NCBI GenBank assembly: GCA_022772735.1
Contig: JALEZD010000008.1
Span: forward strand, 124,001 to 188,000
Length of the DNA: 64,000 nucleotides
Source: Erysipelotrichaceae bacterium
GTDB lineage: Bacteria; Bacillota_I; Bacilli_A; Erysipelotrichales; Erysipelotrichaceae
Direction: 5' to 3'
Shown: in pieces, positions 55,427 through 63,992 of the stretch
Numbering within the stretch: the first letter of the stretch is position 1
Layout of the letters: every line of letters starts with the position of its first letter
Program-made: the position numbers and the translations under genes
Notes under the pieces: model-generated
Database searches by the model: none
The model's input: the letters and a program-made list of their open reading frames with translations, nothing else
Told to the model about the DNA's origin: nothing

Positions 55427-56170
55427 TTATTTAATTTTTTTCCATAAATTTAACTGTTCGTCATTATGAATCATATTTAAAAAATTACTTTTTGCCATTG
55501 GATATTCTTCATAAAGTTTATTTAACATTTCTTTTATATCTTGTCTTTTAGTATTTCCATCCATAGGGCAAGTACTTTTTACAATAGGTAAATCTATTGA
55601 TTTAACAGTATTAATAATCATCTTTTCATCCGCATAAATAAACGGTCTAATAAATGTCATTCCACTTTCATCAAGATACATTTTTGGAGAGAAAGTAGCA
55701 ATTCTTCCACCGTATATAGCGTTTAGTAATAAAGTTTCAACTGCATCATCTCCATGATGAGCAAATGCAGTTTTTTTACAATTTAGCCTTTTAGCTTCAT
55801 TGATTACTGCACCTTTTTTAAACTTTGAGCATAAACTACATTTCAAACTACCATCATCATTTTGATGAATTTTTAATATGTCATAAATATTAGTAGGTAT
55901 ATCATAATATTCTATATTATTTTCTCTACAAAATTTTCTTACAATTTCAAAGTCCATTCCAGGAAACCCCATCTCTAAATGAATTCCAACAACTTCAAAT
56001 TCTTTGTTGTGATATTTCTTTGCGATTTTTTTGTATAAATGCAGACAGTATAATAACAACATACTATCTTTGCCACCAGAAACACCAATGGCAATTCTAT
56101 CACCATTTTCAATTAATCCATAATCTAAATCTGCTTTTGCAATCGTTCCTAATAATTTTCTTACACTCAT
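55427..56170 (-). CDS. TtcA-like tRNA 2-thiolation ATPase
   Basis: 247 residues from ATG 56170 (AAGGTGG upstream; an in-frame GTG at 56179 is less suitable). The PP-loop is VSGGKDSMLLL, the CxxC pair is in KCSLCSKFKKG, and a third Cys is in STCPMDGNTKRQDIK, as in TtcA, which thiolates C32 of tRNA and carries a 4Fe-4S cluster. FAHHGDDAVETLLLN matches the substrate pocket. TtcA relatives also include sulfur-transfer proteins of unknown target. Confidence 0.88.
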   Translation of the reverse strand: MSVRKLLGTIAKADLDYGLIENGDRIAIGVSGGKDSMLLLYCLHLYKKIAKKYHNKEFEVVGIHLEMGFPGMDFEIVRKFCRENNIEYYDIPTNIYDILKIHQNDDGSLKCSLCSKFKKGAVINEAKRLNCKKTAFAHHGDDAVETLLLNAIYGGRIATFSPKMYLDESGMTFIRPFIYADEKMIINTVKSIDLPIVKSTCPMDGNTKRQDIKEMLNKLYEEYPMAKSNFLNMIHNDEQLNLWKKIK

Positions 56171-56190
56171 AAACTCCACCTTGCTTTGCT

Positions 56191-56199
56191 ATTATATCA
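56191..56199 (-). promoter_or_regulatory. ttcA-like gene promoter, extended -10
   Basis: Minus-strand TGATATAAT (plus 56191-56199), about 20 bases before the start codon. Confidence 0.5.
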
Positions 56200-56205
56200 T
56201 GTTGT

Positions 56206-56214
56206 TGTTATAAT
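56206..56214 (+). promoter_or_regulatory. truB promoter, extended -10
   Basis: TGTTATAAT at 56206-56214, 18 bases before the truB start. It stands back to back with the opposite promoter. Confidence 0.5.
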
Positions 56215-56232
56215 TATTTGGGAAAATAAATT

Positions 56233-57075
56233 ATGAACGGAATATTATACATATATAAAGAAAAAGGAATGACATCATTTGATGTTGTAGCGAAACTAAG
56301 AAAAATACTAAATACTAAAACCATTGGTCATACAGGTACCTTAGATCCAAATGCAGAAGGACTATTGATTGTGCTTATAGGTAAGTATACTAAATTATTA
56401 CCTTATTGTATGCATGATAAAAAAGGGTATATAGCTAGTTTTAAACTTGGTAGTTTATATGATACGCAGGATATTTGGGGCAATGTCATTGATAGTAAAG
56501 AAATTATCCAAATAAGTGAAGAGGAATTTAAAGAAAACTTAAAAACATTTGTTGGAAAACAAAAACAACTTCCTCCCATGTATTCTGCAAAAAAAGTAAA
56601 TGGAAAAAAACTTTATGAACTAGCGAGAAAAAATATTGAAATTGAAAGAGAAATGATTGATATAAATGTATTTGAATTAAACTTAATTAAATATGGTGAA
56701 GAAATAACAATAGATGCTGTGGTATCAAATGGAACATATATTAGAACATTAATAGAAGATATTAATAAAAAACTTAATAATTATGCAAGTATGTCTAGTT
56801 TGTTAAGATATAAAATTAATAACATCACAATTGATGAAAGTAAAAAAATATCTGAATTATCAAATGAAGTTTTTTTAATAAAAGACCCTGAAAAAATTTT
56901 AAATCCGTCTATTGAAATAATAAATGATGATAGAATTTTTGATATAAAAAATGGTAAAAATTTAACGATTAATTCAAATAGTGAACTTATTTTAATAAAA
57001 AATAATGAAGAACTTTTAGCAATCTATGAAAAAATCGGAAATAATTTGTATAAATGTAAGAGAGGTTTATGGTAA
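56233..57075 (+). CDS. truB: tRNA pseudouridine(55) synthase
   Basis: 280 residues. GHTGTLDPNAEGLLIV includes the catalytic Asp; the start GILYIYKEKGMTSFDVVAKLRK and QLPPMYSAKKVNGKKLYELAR are typical. The C-terminus is diverged and there may be a short PUA-like end. It makes pseudouridine 55 in the T loop. The ribF start overlaps the stop, as in Bacillus truB-ribC. In that organism both are in the infB operon. Confidence 0.96.
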   Translation: MNGILYIYKEKGMTSFDVVAKLRKILNTKTIGHTGTLDPNAEGLLIVLIGKYTKLLPYCMHDKKGYIASFKLGSLYDTQDIWGNVIDSKEIIQISEEEFKENLKTFVGKQKQLPPMYSAKKVNGKKLYELARKNIEIEREMIDINVFELNLIKYGEEITIDAVVSNGTYIRTLIEDINKKLNNYASMSSLLRYKINNITIDESKKISELSNEVFLIKDPEKILNPSIEIINDDRIFDIKNGKNLTINSNSELILIKNNEELLAIYEKIGNNLYKCKRGLW

Positions 57076-57989
57076 TGAGAATAATTCAAATAGATGTAAA
57101 TAAACCAATTAAAATTGATAGACCAATTGTAGCCTGTATTGGATATTTTGATGGTTTACATATTGGACATCAAGCTCTTATAAATAAAACAAAAGAAATT
57201 TCTAAAGAAAAAAATTTAGAAACAGCACTTATTACTTTTGATCCAGATCCTTGGGTGACTTTAAAAGGGTTAGATAATGTTAAACACTTAACTACAATGA
57301 AACAAAGAATTAATCTTGCGGTTCATCATGGAATAAGAAATATAATAATTTTAAAGTTTACAAAAGAAATGGCTAATTTAAGTTTTGAAGATTTTAGTGA
57401 AAAAATTCTTGGACAATGCAATATTAAAAATTTAGTTTGTGGATTTGATTTTAAGTATGGAAAAAATGGTGAAGGTAACTCACTTACTTTAAAAGCATCT
57501 GGATTATTCGATGTGACTATAATCGATAGTGTAAATTTTAATGGTGAAAAAATTAGTACAACAAGAATAATTGAGTGCTTAAACGATGGTGACATTGAAC
57601 TTGCGAATAAACTTTTAGGATATAATTATGAAATCCAAGGGAAAATAATAAAAGGAAACCAAAAAGGAAGTAAAATAGGATTCCCAACTGCAAATATTCA
57701 AAGTGAAACAGAATACTACTTACCTAAAAATGGTGTTTACGCATGCTATTTAAAAGTATTAAACAAAAAATATAAAGCAATGGTTAATATTGGTCACAAT
57801 CCAACATTTAATTTTGTAAAAAATATTTCTATTGAGGCACATATCATTGATTTTAATCACGATATTTATGGATGCAATGTATCTTTAGAATTTGTAAAGT
57901 TTTTAAGGGATGAAAAAAAATTTAATAACATTGATAATTTGATTTTACAACTTGAGCAAGATTTGTTTAATACAAAAAGGATTTTATAA
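57075..57989 (+). CDS. ribF: Bifunctional riboflavin kinase/FAD synthetase
   Basis: 304 residues from ATG 57075 in the overlap TAATG. The N-terminal FMN adenylyltransferase shows GYFDGLHIGHQ, CGFDFKYGKNGEG and STTRI; the C-terminal kinase shows GSKIGFPTANI and the YKAMVNIGHNPTF block with EAHIIDFNHDIYG. It makes FMN and FAD from riboflavin in two steps. The preceding in-frame ATG at 57069 is less likely. Confidence 0.96.
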   Translation: MRIIQIDVNKPIKIDRPIVACIGYFDGLHIGHQALINKTKEISKEKNLETALITFDPDPWVTLKGLDNVKHLTTMKQRINLAVHHGIRNIIILKFTKEMANLSFEDFSEKILGQCNIKNLVCGFDFKYGKNGEGNSLTLKASGLFDVTIIDSVNFNGEKISTTRIIECLNDGDIELANKLLGYNYEIQGKIIKGNQKGSKIGFPTANIQSETEYYLPKNGVYACYLKVLNKKYKAMVNIGHNPTFNFVKNISIEAHIIDFNHDIYGCNVSLEFVKFLRDEKKFNNIDNLILQLEQDLFNTKRIL

Positions 57990-57990
57990 A

Positions 57991-59283
57991 ATGAATAAAG
58001 AATTTTTTGAATATATTTCTAAAGTTTTAAATGATAAATATGATTTATATTTAAAATCATTAAAATTGCCATTAAACAAAGGTTTTAATATAAATGAATT
58101 AAAAAACTTATCTGAAGAATTTTTTTCATTTGAAAAAATAAAATGTAAAAAAAGTATATTTAGTAATAATTCATATATTTTTCTTGATGAAAAATCGTAT
58201 GGCAATACATTTTCACACATAATGGGATTAATGTATATTCAAGAGCCAAGTGCTTCAAGTGTTGTTGAATTTTTAGATGTAAAACCTAATGAAAAGATAC
58301 TAGATATGTGTGCTGCTCCTGGTGGTAAAAGTACTCAAATTGCAATTAAAATGAATAATACTGGAACATTAGTAAGCAATGAATATGATTTTTCACGAGC
58401 AAAAATTCTTTTAAGTAATATTGAGCGATTAGGTATAAAGAATACTGTTGTAACATCTATGGATACAACAAAATTATGTGAAAAATTTGAAGGTTTTTTT
58501 GATAGGGTTTTAGTTGATGCGCCATGTTCTGGAGAAGGAATGTTTAAAAAATATCCAGAAAGTATCAAGGAATGGTCATTAAGCAATGTTTATGCTTGTG
58601 CAAAAAGACAATTAGAAATTTTAGAGAATGCATATTTTGCATTAAAGGAAAATGGAATTCTCATTTATTCTACATGCACATTGAATACAATTGAAAATGA
58701 AGAAGTGGTTTTAAAGTTTTTAAACAAACATAATGATATGAAATTGGTCAAAATAGATGCAGAATTTGGTAGTAAAGGTATTGGATGTGATAATGTTTTA
58801 AGAATAATGCCCTATGATGGTGGTGAGGGTCAATTTATTGCTAAATTTGTAAAAAAAAGTAACGCTGGTATTCCTAAAATAAAGTATATTAATCATAAAC
58901 TAGATAAAGTCGTTAGTGAGTTTTTAGAAACATTAAATTATAAATTTAAATATTTTTTAAATGATAATAATAGAATATATGGAAGTGATGAAGAATTTTT
59001 GGATTTAAAATGTTTAAGAAATAAGGTTTTAATTGGTGAAATAGTAAAAGGTAGATTCGAGCCTCATCATCATTTGTATACTTCATTGAAAAAACACGAT
59101 TTTAAAAATTATGTTGAAATAACTGAAGAGGATGCAAAAAAATTTATAAGTGGAAACACACTTGAAATAAATGGTTTTAAAGGATATGTTGCAATAATAT
59201 TTAAAAATCACGTTTTAGGATTTGGAAAAGGTGATGGTAATATAATTAAAAATAAATATCCAAAAGGATTAAGAAAGGCTTAG
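57991..59283 (+). CDS. RsmF/YebU-like rRNA cytosine-C5 methyltransferase
   Basis: 430 residues from ATG 57991 (AAAAGG upstream). The SAM-binding loop is DMCAAPGGKST; the catalytic pair is in DAPCSGEGMFKKYPE and YSTCTLN. The C-terminal domain with GYVAIIFKNHVLGFGKGDGN is the PUA-like part of the RsmF group. It methylates cytosine in 16S rRNA or tRNA; the site is not readable. An HHHLYTSL stretch in the linker is unusual but probably only a loop. Confidence 0.93.
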   Translation: MNKEFFEYISKVLNDKYDLYLKSLKLPLNKGFNINELKNLSEEFFSFEKIKCKKSIFSNNSYIFLDEKSYGNTFSHIMGLMYIQEPSASSVVEFLDVKPNEKILDMCAAPGGKSTQIAIKMNNTGTLVSNEYDFSRAKILLSNIERLGIKNTVVTSMDTTKLCEKFEGFFDRVLVDAPCSGEGMFKKYPESIKEWSLSNVYACAKRQLEILENAYFALKENGILIYSTCTLNTIENEEVVLKFLNKHNDMKLVKIDAEFGSKGIGCDNVLRIMPYDGGEGQFIAKFVKKSNAGIPKIKYINHKLDKVVSEFLETLNYKFKYFLNDNNRIYGSDEEFLDLKCLRNKVLIGEIVKGRFEPHHHLYTSLKKHDFKNYVEITEEDAKKFISGNTLEINGFKGYVAIIFKNHVLGFGKGDGNIIKNKYPKGLRKA

Positions 59284-59285
59284 AT

Positions 59286-60656
59286 ATGAAGCTTAAATTA
59301 TTTTATTTTATTGATGCATGTGTAAAATTGTATGAAAGCAATCAAAATATTTATAATGATTCTAATTTAAAATTAATAGAGTTTTTTATAAAAAACTATC
59401 AATATAAAGATGATTCAATTACATCTGTTTTTAGTAGAATAAAAAGTTTAGATAGTTTTAGAGAAAAATTATTCAGAAATAAGTTTTATTTAAAATATGA
59501 CAATACAAATGATGTTATCAATAATATGAATGATATTATTGGGCTTACAATAGAATGTAGGTTTATTAAAGATGAATCAAACATATATAAAAGATTATTA
59601 GATGAATTTAAATTATCAAATAACGGTTTTTATAAAAGTGAATATGATGAAAATGTTTTTTTGAATTTAAATATGCCACAACCTCAGCTACAAAGAAATG
59701 GTTTTCCAATATATAGGATTGATGGATTTTATATGATTGAAAATAAAAAAGTAAATTTTGAATTACAAATTAAAGCTATGGTTCATTCATTTTGGAGTGA
59801 AATTGAACATCAAGTTGTATATAAAAATACGAAATTAGGAGTATTTAACGCACTAGCAACAAAAATACTTGCATCAATAAGAGATAATTTAGATGTTGTG
59901 GATAGTCAATTAGAGATAATATATAATCAAATAATGGGAAGCAAAAATGAGGATAAACTAATTGGTATTACACCAGAATCATTTAAAATGGTTACTGCAA
60001 CATCTATCAATGAATTAGTAAGTGAAAGTATGCTTAAAAGTATCAAAGTTGCGACTGATTTTAAAGAGTGTAGCGCTATTTTAAGTCAATTCATATATAT
60101 AACACAGTTTTTAAACGCAGAAAATCCTTCATTTAAAATGATAGATTACTTTGAACATTTAAACTTCCTTAAAATGAGTGATTTAGATTTTACCCAAGAA
60201 ATAATTATTGAAAAATACGAAAGTAATGATATTTTTTGTAAAATTTTAGGTGAATATTGGTTAAAGGTTATAAATATAGATTATGACTGGCATGTATTTT
60301 TTATAATGTGTTTTGCACTACAAACTCATGATTCAATCACAAGTTTTAATATGTTTATTAATACTATAAAAAATTTGATTTTACCACCATCAATAATAAA
60401 TTCATGTTTTGAAACCTTTAGTGAAGAAGAGAAAAGTAAAATAATATATTTTATAAAGGAACAAACTGCAACATCACTTGTAGAAATTAATAAATTAAAA
60501 ATTGTATATGAACGTCATCTATTTGATATAGCAAGTGAATTAAAAAAATTAATAAAAGATATGGAAAATAGATACAAAACTTTTGATGAATTTATCCCAG
60601 AAGAAAAAGTTATATCTGATTACATAAAATTTAGAATAAATCAATGTTTTAATTAA
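59286..60656 (+). CDS. RelA/SpoT-domain protein, divergent
   Basis: 456 residues. The first 200 residues match the nucleotidyltransferase-like RelA/SpoT synthetase domain: VFSRIKSLDSFREKL, NDIIGLTIECRF, then FELQIKAMVHSFWSEIEHQVVYKN, where the catalytic Glu of E-x-Q is kept. The usual GIR after the Asp is GLT and the GY.S.H motif reads GFPIYR, so activity is uncertain. The remaining 250 residues are mostly helical, without HD, TGS or ACT domains. It might be a small alarmone synthetase variant or a non-ppGpp pyrophosphokinase. Follows rsmF-like gene by 2 bases. Confidence 0.7.
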   Translation: MKLKLFYFIDACVKLYESNQNIYNDSNLKLIEFFIKNYQYKDDSITSVFSRIKSLDSFREKLFRNKFYLKYDNTNDVINNMNDIIGLTIECRFIKDESNIYKRLLDEFKLSNNGFYKSEYDENVFLNLNMPQPQLQRNGFPIYRIDGFYMIENKKVNFELQIKAMVHSFWSEIEHQVVYKNTKLGVFNALATKILASIRDNLDVVDSQLEIIYNQIMGSKNEDKLIGITPESFKMVTATSINELVSESMLKSIKVATDFKECSAILSQFIYITQFLNAENPSFKMIDYFEHLNFLKMSDLDFTQEIIIEKYESNDIFCKILGEYWLKVINIDYDWHVFFIMCFALQTHDSITSFNMFINTIKNLILPPSIINSCFETFSEEEKSKIIYFIKEQTATSLVEINKLKIVYERHLFDIASELKKLIKDMENRYKTFDEFIPEEKVISDYIKFRINQCFN

Positions 60657-60664
60657 ATAAAATT

Positions 60665-60673
60665 TGATATAAT
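60665..60673 (+). promoter_or_regulatory. Asp23-like gene promoter, extended -10
   Basis: TGATATAAT at 60665-60673, 18 bases before the start, following the end of the previous gene. Confidence 0.5.
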
Positions 60674-60691
60674 TGTTTCAAGGAGATTTTT

Positions 60692-61018
60692 ATGGCAAAA
60701 GAATATATTTTATTAAAAGAAAAAACTGATTCTGGACTTATAGCTTTAAATAAATCTGTATTTGAAAGTATTGTTGAGATTTCAGAAGATGAGATAGATG
60801 AAGTGGTTAGAATAAATTCTTCTAGATTTACAAAGCCAATTCAAGTTAAAATTTTAAAGAATCAATTGCATATTTCAGTTGATGTTAATTTCAAGTTTGG
60901 TTCTAATGTTAGTCTTGTAAGTAAAAGACTACAAACTAAAATATACGAAAATATTTTACAATCAACTAATATTAAACCCTCTGAAATAACTATAAATGTT
61001 GTTTCATTCTCAATTTAA
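60692..61018 (+). CDS. Asp23/Gls24 family protein
   Basis: 108 residues. The pattern of an N-terminal strand-helix (SGLIALNKSVFESIVEI) and a C-terminal LVSKRLQTKIYENILQSTNIKPSEITINVVSF fits the Asp23 (DUF322) fold, of alternating beta strands and amphipathic helices. Members are abundant membrane-associated stress proteins in Gram-positive bacteria and have unclear function. AAGGAGA precedes ATG 60692. Confidence 0.75.
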   Translation: MAKEYILLKEKTDSGLIALNKSVFESIVEISEDEIDEVVRINSSRFTKPIQVKILKNQLHISVDVNFKFGSNVSLVSKRLQTKIYENILQSTNIKPSEITINVVSFSI

Positions 61019-61037
61019 GCAACTTATGTTGCTTTTT
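61017..61037 (+). terminator. Terminator of the Asp23-like gene
   Basis: AAGCAAC (61017-61023), loop TTAT, GTTGCTT (61028-61034) and T-run. It overlaps the stop codon. Confidence 0.75.
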
Positions 61038-61057
61038 ATAATTGTATAGGTAAAAAT

Positions 61058-61846
61058 ATGGTTTATTTAATATTAATATTGTTTTTAATATTTATTTTTG
61101 GAATTTCATATAAAATTGAAGTGACTCATACATATATAAAATCTAAAAAAATAAAAAATGAAATAAAATTTGCAGTAATAGGTGATTTACATAGCTGTAA
61201 TTATGGGAAAAATATGGAAAAAGTAGTTGATTTGATTATTAAGGAAAATCCAGATTTTATTTTAAATGTTGGCGATATGTATGATCACAAATTAAATATT
61301 GAAAATTCTGATAAATATTTTAAGGCTATAAGTAATTTCAAATCTTATTATGTATCTGGAAATCACGAATTATATAAAAGATATGATATTGAATATAAAA
61401 AGAATATAAGAAGTTTTAATACAAGGGTACTTGAAGGTGAAAAAGAAAAACTTTTTTTGAAAGATTCAATAATCAATATTGCTGGTATTGATGATATACA
61501 GATAAATAAAAGACTTAAAACGCAATTAAAAAGAGCTTTAAAAAATGTTGATAATAATTTTACTATTTTGATGTTTCATCGCCCTCATTTGATTGAGTTG
61601 TTTAATACTTTAAATGTTGATTTAGTTGTCAGTGGACATGCGCATTCTGGACAATGGAGAATTCCATTTACAAGAATTGGAATTTTTGCACCACAACAAA
61701 AGTTTTTCCCAAAATATACAAATGGACTTTATAAGTTAAAAAACACTTTATTATTTGTAACAAGAGGTCTAGCAAAAGAAAATGTTTTGATACCACGAGT
61801 TTATAACAGACCAGAAATATCAATAATACATTTATTACCAGAATAA
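61058..61846 (+). CDS. Membrane-anchored metallophosphoesterase (YkuE-like)
   Basis: 262 residues. One N-terminal helix (about 2-17) precedes the calcineurin-like fold with IGDLHSCNYG, NVGDMYDH, SGNHELY, FHRPH and SGHAHSGQW, all metal-binding residues present. Family members act outside or at the membrane; the Bacillus relative YkuE is a wall-associated phosphoesterase. AGGTAAAA precedes the ATG and it is probably reached by read-through or its own weak promoter. Confidence 0.88.
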   Translation: MVYLILILFLIFIFGISYKIEVTHTYIKSKKIKNEIKFAVIGDLHSCNYGKNMEKVVDLIIKENPDFILNVGDMYDHKLNIENSDKYFKAISNFKSYYVSGNHELYKRYDIEYKKNIRSFNTRVLEGEKEKLFLKDSIINIAGIDDIQINKRLKTQLKRALKNVDNNFTILMFHRPHLIELFNTLNVDLVVSGHAHSGQWRIPFTRIGIFAPQQKFFPKYTNGLYKLKNTLLFVTRGLAKENVLIPRVYNRPEISIIHLLPE

Positions 61847-61849
61847 TTG

Positions 61850-61876
61850 TTAGCACTCTTTTCTTGACAGTGCTAA
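61850..61876 (+). promoter_or_regulatory. CIRCE element (HrcA operator)
   Basis: TTAGCACTC (61850-61858), nine bases, CAGTGCTAA (61868-61876); the consensus is TTAGCACTC-N9-GAGTGCTAA, so there is a single mismatch in 18 positions, and flanking G/C extends the dyad. It overlaps the -35 of the promoter. Confidence 0.88.
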
Positions 61877-61891
61877 CATTAGTGATATAAT
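61864..61891 (+). promoter_or_regulatory. Promoter of the DUF3196-tig operon
   Basis: TTGACA (61864-61869), 16-base spacer ending in TGA, TATAAT (61886-61891). Perfect hexamers plus extended -10; repressor binding to CIRCE would block it. Confidence 0.85.
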
Positions 61892-61922
61892 ATTCATGTG
61901 CAAAAGCACAATAAGGAGCGAA

Positions 61923-62633
61923 ATGTCATATTATTCAGAGTTAATTTATAAAGTTAAGGAATATATAGAAGATAATAAAATAAAAGAAGCGAAGGAAATT
62001 TTAAATGAAGAACTTAAAATGCCTTATATTCCCAAAGAATATGAAGAAGAATTAAAAACTTTAGATAAAACAGTTAATGAAATGATCAATTTAGAAGTTG
62101 GTGTTAAAGAAACATCAATTGAAAAGATTGAAGAGTACTTAAATGGAGATGCTAAAATGCAACTTCAGGCTGTTGCTGCATTATTTGAAAAGAATATGAG
62201 AAATCATATTGCAATTATTAGCAATTATCTTTTAAATAATCCAGTCAAAGAAGCAGCTGCACTTTTAATTGATTCAATGATTGATCAACAACTCCAAAAT
62301 CAATTTGAATATTCAAAAGAAGGAATTAACTACTCATTTATTCCAGCATATCTTAATAAACCATGTGAAACTGTTGGTTTTTTAAAAGCTGATGAGTTTT
62401 TACAAGAATGGATAGCAAATGAAAATCCATCAATGTATGAAATGTGTTTACAACTATTAATTAGGGAAGCGTATTTGATGTTGCCATTAGAAATTGATGA
62501 AGATGAATCAAAAGGTATAGCGTTAAGTATTTTGAAAAATGTTATGGATTTAATGGGTGAAACAACATTGTTTGAAAAAATAAAGGAAGAATATGAATTA
62601 TCGGATAATTTATTAGTGACACTAAATGGATAA
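61923..62633 (+). CDS. DUF3196 family protein
   Basis: 236 residues from ATG 61923 with AAGGAGCG upstream (GTG 61896 lies inside the promoter transcript start and is rejected). An all-helical N-terminus (YSELIYKVKEYIEDNKIKEA) looks TPR-like; the middle is acidic and alpha-helical. I recognise it as the DUF3196 family, whose Mycoplasma member precedes tig. Function is unknown. Control by CIRCE and linkage with trigger factor suggest a role in protein quality control or early folding (inference). Confidence 0.75.
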   Translation: MSYYSELIYKVKEYIEDNKIKEAKEILNEELKMPYIPKEYEEELKTLDKTVNEMINLEVGVKETSIEKIEEYLNGDAKMQLQAVAALFEKNMRNHIAIISNYLLNNPVKEAAALLIDSMIDQQLQNQFEYSKEGINYSFIPAYLNKPCETVGFLKADEFLQEWIANENPSMYEMCLQLLIREAYLMLPLEIDEDESKGIALSILKNVMDLMGETTLFEKIKEEYELSDNLLVTLNG

Positions 62634-62656
62634 TTGTTTAAAAACAATAATGATTT

Positions 62657-62665
62657 TGTTATAAT
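62657..62665 (+). promoter_or_regulatory. Possible internal tig promoter
   Basis: TGTTATAAT at 62657-62665, 35 bases before tig. A small ATTGTTT/AAACAAT dyad precedes it. It would give a heat-independent supply of trigger factor. Confidence 0.45.
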
Positions 62666-62699
62666 AAATTGGCTTATATTGAAAGGAGCATATAAAAAA

Positions 62700-63971
62700 A
62701 TGTCAAATTGGACTCTTAAAGAAAAATCAACAGGTGAATTACAAGTTACATTATCAGGTGAAAAATGGAAAAACGCTCAAGAATCTGCTTTTAAAAAATT
62801 AGCAAAAGAAGTAGAAATTGATGGATTTAGAAAAGGTCAAGCACCAAAAGCTTTAATTAAAAAACGTATCTCTGATGCATTAGTACAAAATGAAGCTGTT
62901 AATGATGTTGCAAACGAATTATTGCAAGATGGAATAAAAGAACATGATTTATGGCCAGTCGCAAGACCTGAGTTAAAAGTTAATTCTATTAGTGGTGATG
63001 AAGTTGATTTAACATTTATCATTACGGTTAAACCTGAAGTTACTTTAGGCGAATATAAAGGTTTAAAATATGAAGTTGAAGATGTAGTTGCTAGTGATGA
63101 TGAAATAAAATCTGAAATCGAAAAATTACGTACACAATATTCTGAAGTTTCTACAAAAAATGATGCAGCTGTAGAAGGTGATACAGTTGTAATAGATTTT
63201 GAGGGATTTAAAGATGGTGTTGCTTTTGAAGGTGGTAAAGGAAGTAATTACGAGCTAAAACTTGGTTCAAATACATTTATTCCTGGATTTGAAAGTCAAC
63301 TTATCGGGATAAAAGCTGGAGAAAGCAAAGATATTGATGTTACTTTCCCAGAAGAATATCACTCTGAAGAGTTAAAAGGTGCACCAGTTACATTTAAAGT
63401 TACTGTTCATGAAATAAGAGAAAATAAACTACCTGAATTAAATGATGACTTTGCACAAGATTTGAATATTCCAGAAGTTGAAACACTAGAAGATTTAAAT
63501 AAAAAAATTAAATCTCAAATTGAAACACAAAAGAAATCTAAAAATGAAAATTTAGCTACAGAAAAACTTATCAATGAAGTTGTTGATAATGCAACAGTTG
63601 ATATTCCACAACAAATGATTGATGATGAAACTAATCAAATGATTCAAGAATTTGCTCAAAATCTACAAATGCAAAATTTTGGTTTTGATCAATTCTTAAA
63701 AGCTACAAATCAAACTATTGAAGATGTTAAAACTCAAATGGCTACTGATGCAGAGCATAGAGTTAAAATGAGATTAGTTCTTGAAGCAATTGCAAAAAAC
63801 GAAGATATACAAGTAAATGATGAAGAATTAGATGCAGAATTCCAAGAAATTTCTAGTCAATATCAAATGGAAATTGAGAAAGTAAAATCTTTGGTACCTG
63901 CTGAAAGCCTTCGTTATGATTTAAAAGTAAGAAAAGCTCTTGATTTAGTAAAAGAATCAGCTGTTAAATAA
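62700..63971 (+). CDS. tig: Trigger factor (ribosome-associated chaperone and prolyl isomerase)
   Basis: 423 residues from ATG 62700 with AAAGGAG 12 bases upstream. Ribosome-binding N-domain with the signature GFRKGQAPK, central FKBP-type PPIase domain (about 150-245, EGDTVVIDFEGFKDG, LGSNTFIPGFESQLIG), and C-terminal substrate-binding arms. It binds nascent chains at the ribosome exit. Codon use is more regular than in the secretion locus, as expected for a highly expressed gene. Confidence 0.98.
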   Translation: MSNWTLKEKSTGELQVTLSGEKWKNAQESAFKKLAKEVEIDGFRKGQAPKALIKKRISDALVQNEAVNDVANELLQDGIKEHDLWPVARPELKVNSISGDEVDLTFIITVKPEVTLGEYKGLKYEVEDVVASDDEIKSEIEKLRTQYSEVSTKNDAAVEGDTVVIDFEGFKDGVAFEGGKGSNYELKLGSNTFIPGFESQLIGIKAGESKDIDVTFPEEYHSEELKGAPVTFKVTVHEIRENKLPELNDDFAQDLNIPEVETLEDLNKKIKSQIETQKKSKNENLATEKLINEVVDNATVDIPQQMIDDETNQMIQEFAQNLQMQNFGFDQFLKATNQTIEDVKTQMATDAEHRVKMRLVLEAIAKNEDIQVNDEELDAEFQEISSQYQMEIEKVKSLVPAESLRYDLKVRKALDLVKESAVK

Positions 63972-63992
63972 GACGCATCGCGTCTTATTTTG
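63966..63992 (+). terminator. tig terminator
   Basis: AAATAAGACGC (63966-63976), loop ATC, GCGTCTTATTT (63980-63990), an 11-base perfect stem that starts in the stop codon. Confidence 0.8.

Noticed and set aside
62634..62650. ATTGTTT/AAACAAT dyad before tig as a terminator
   Set aside because: Very short AT-only stem without T-tract; DUF3196 and tig are probably co-transcribed.
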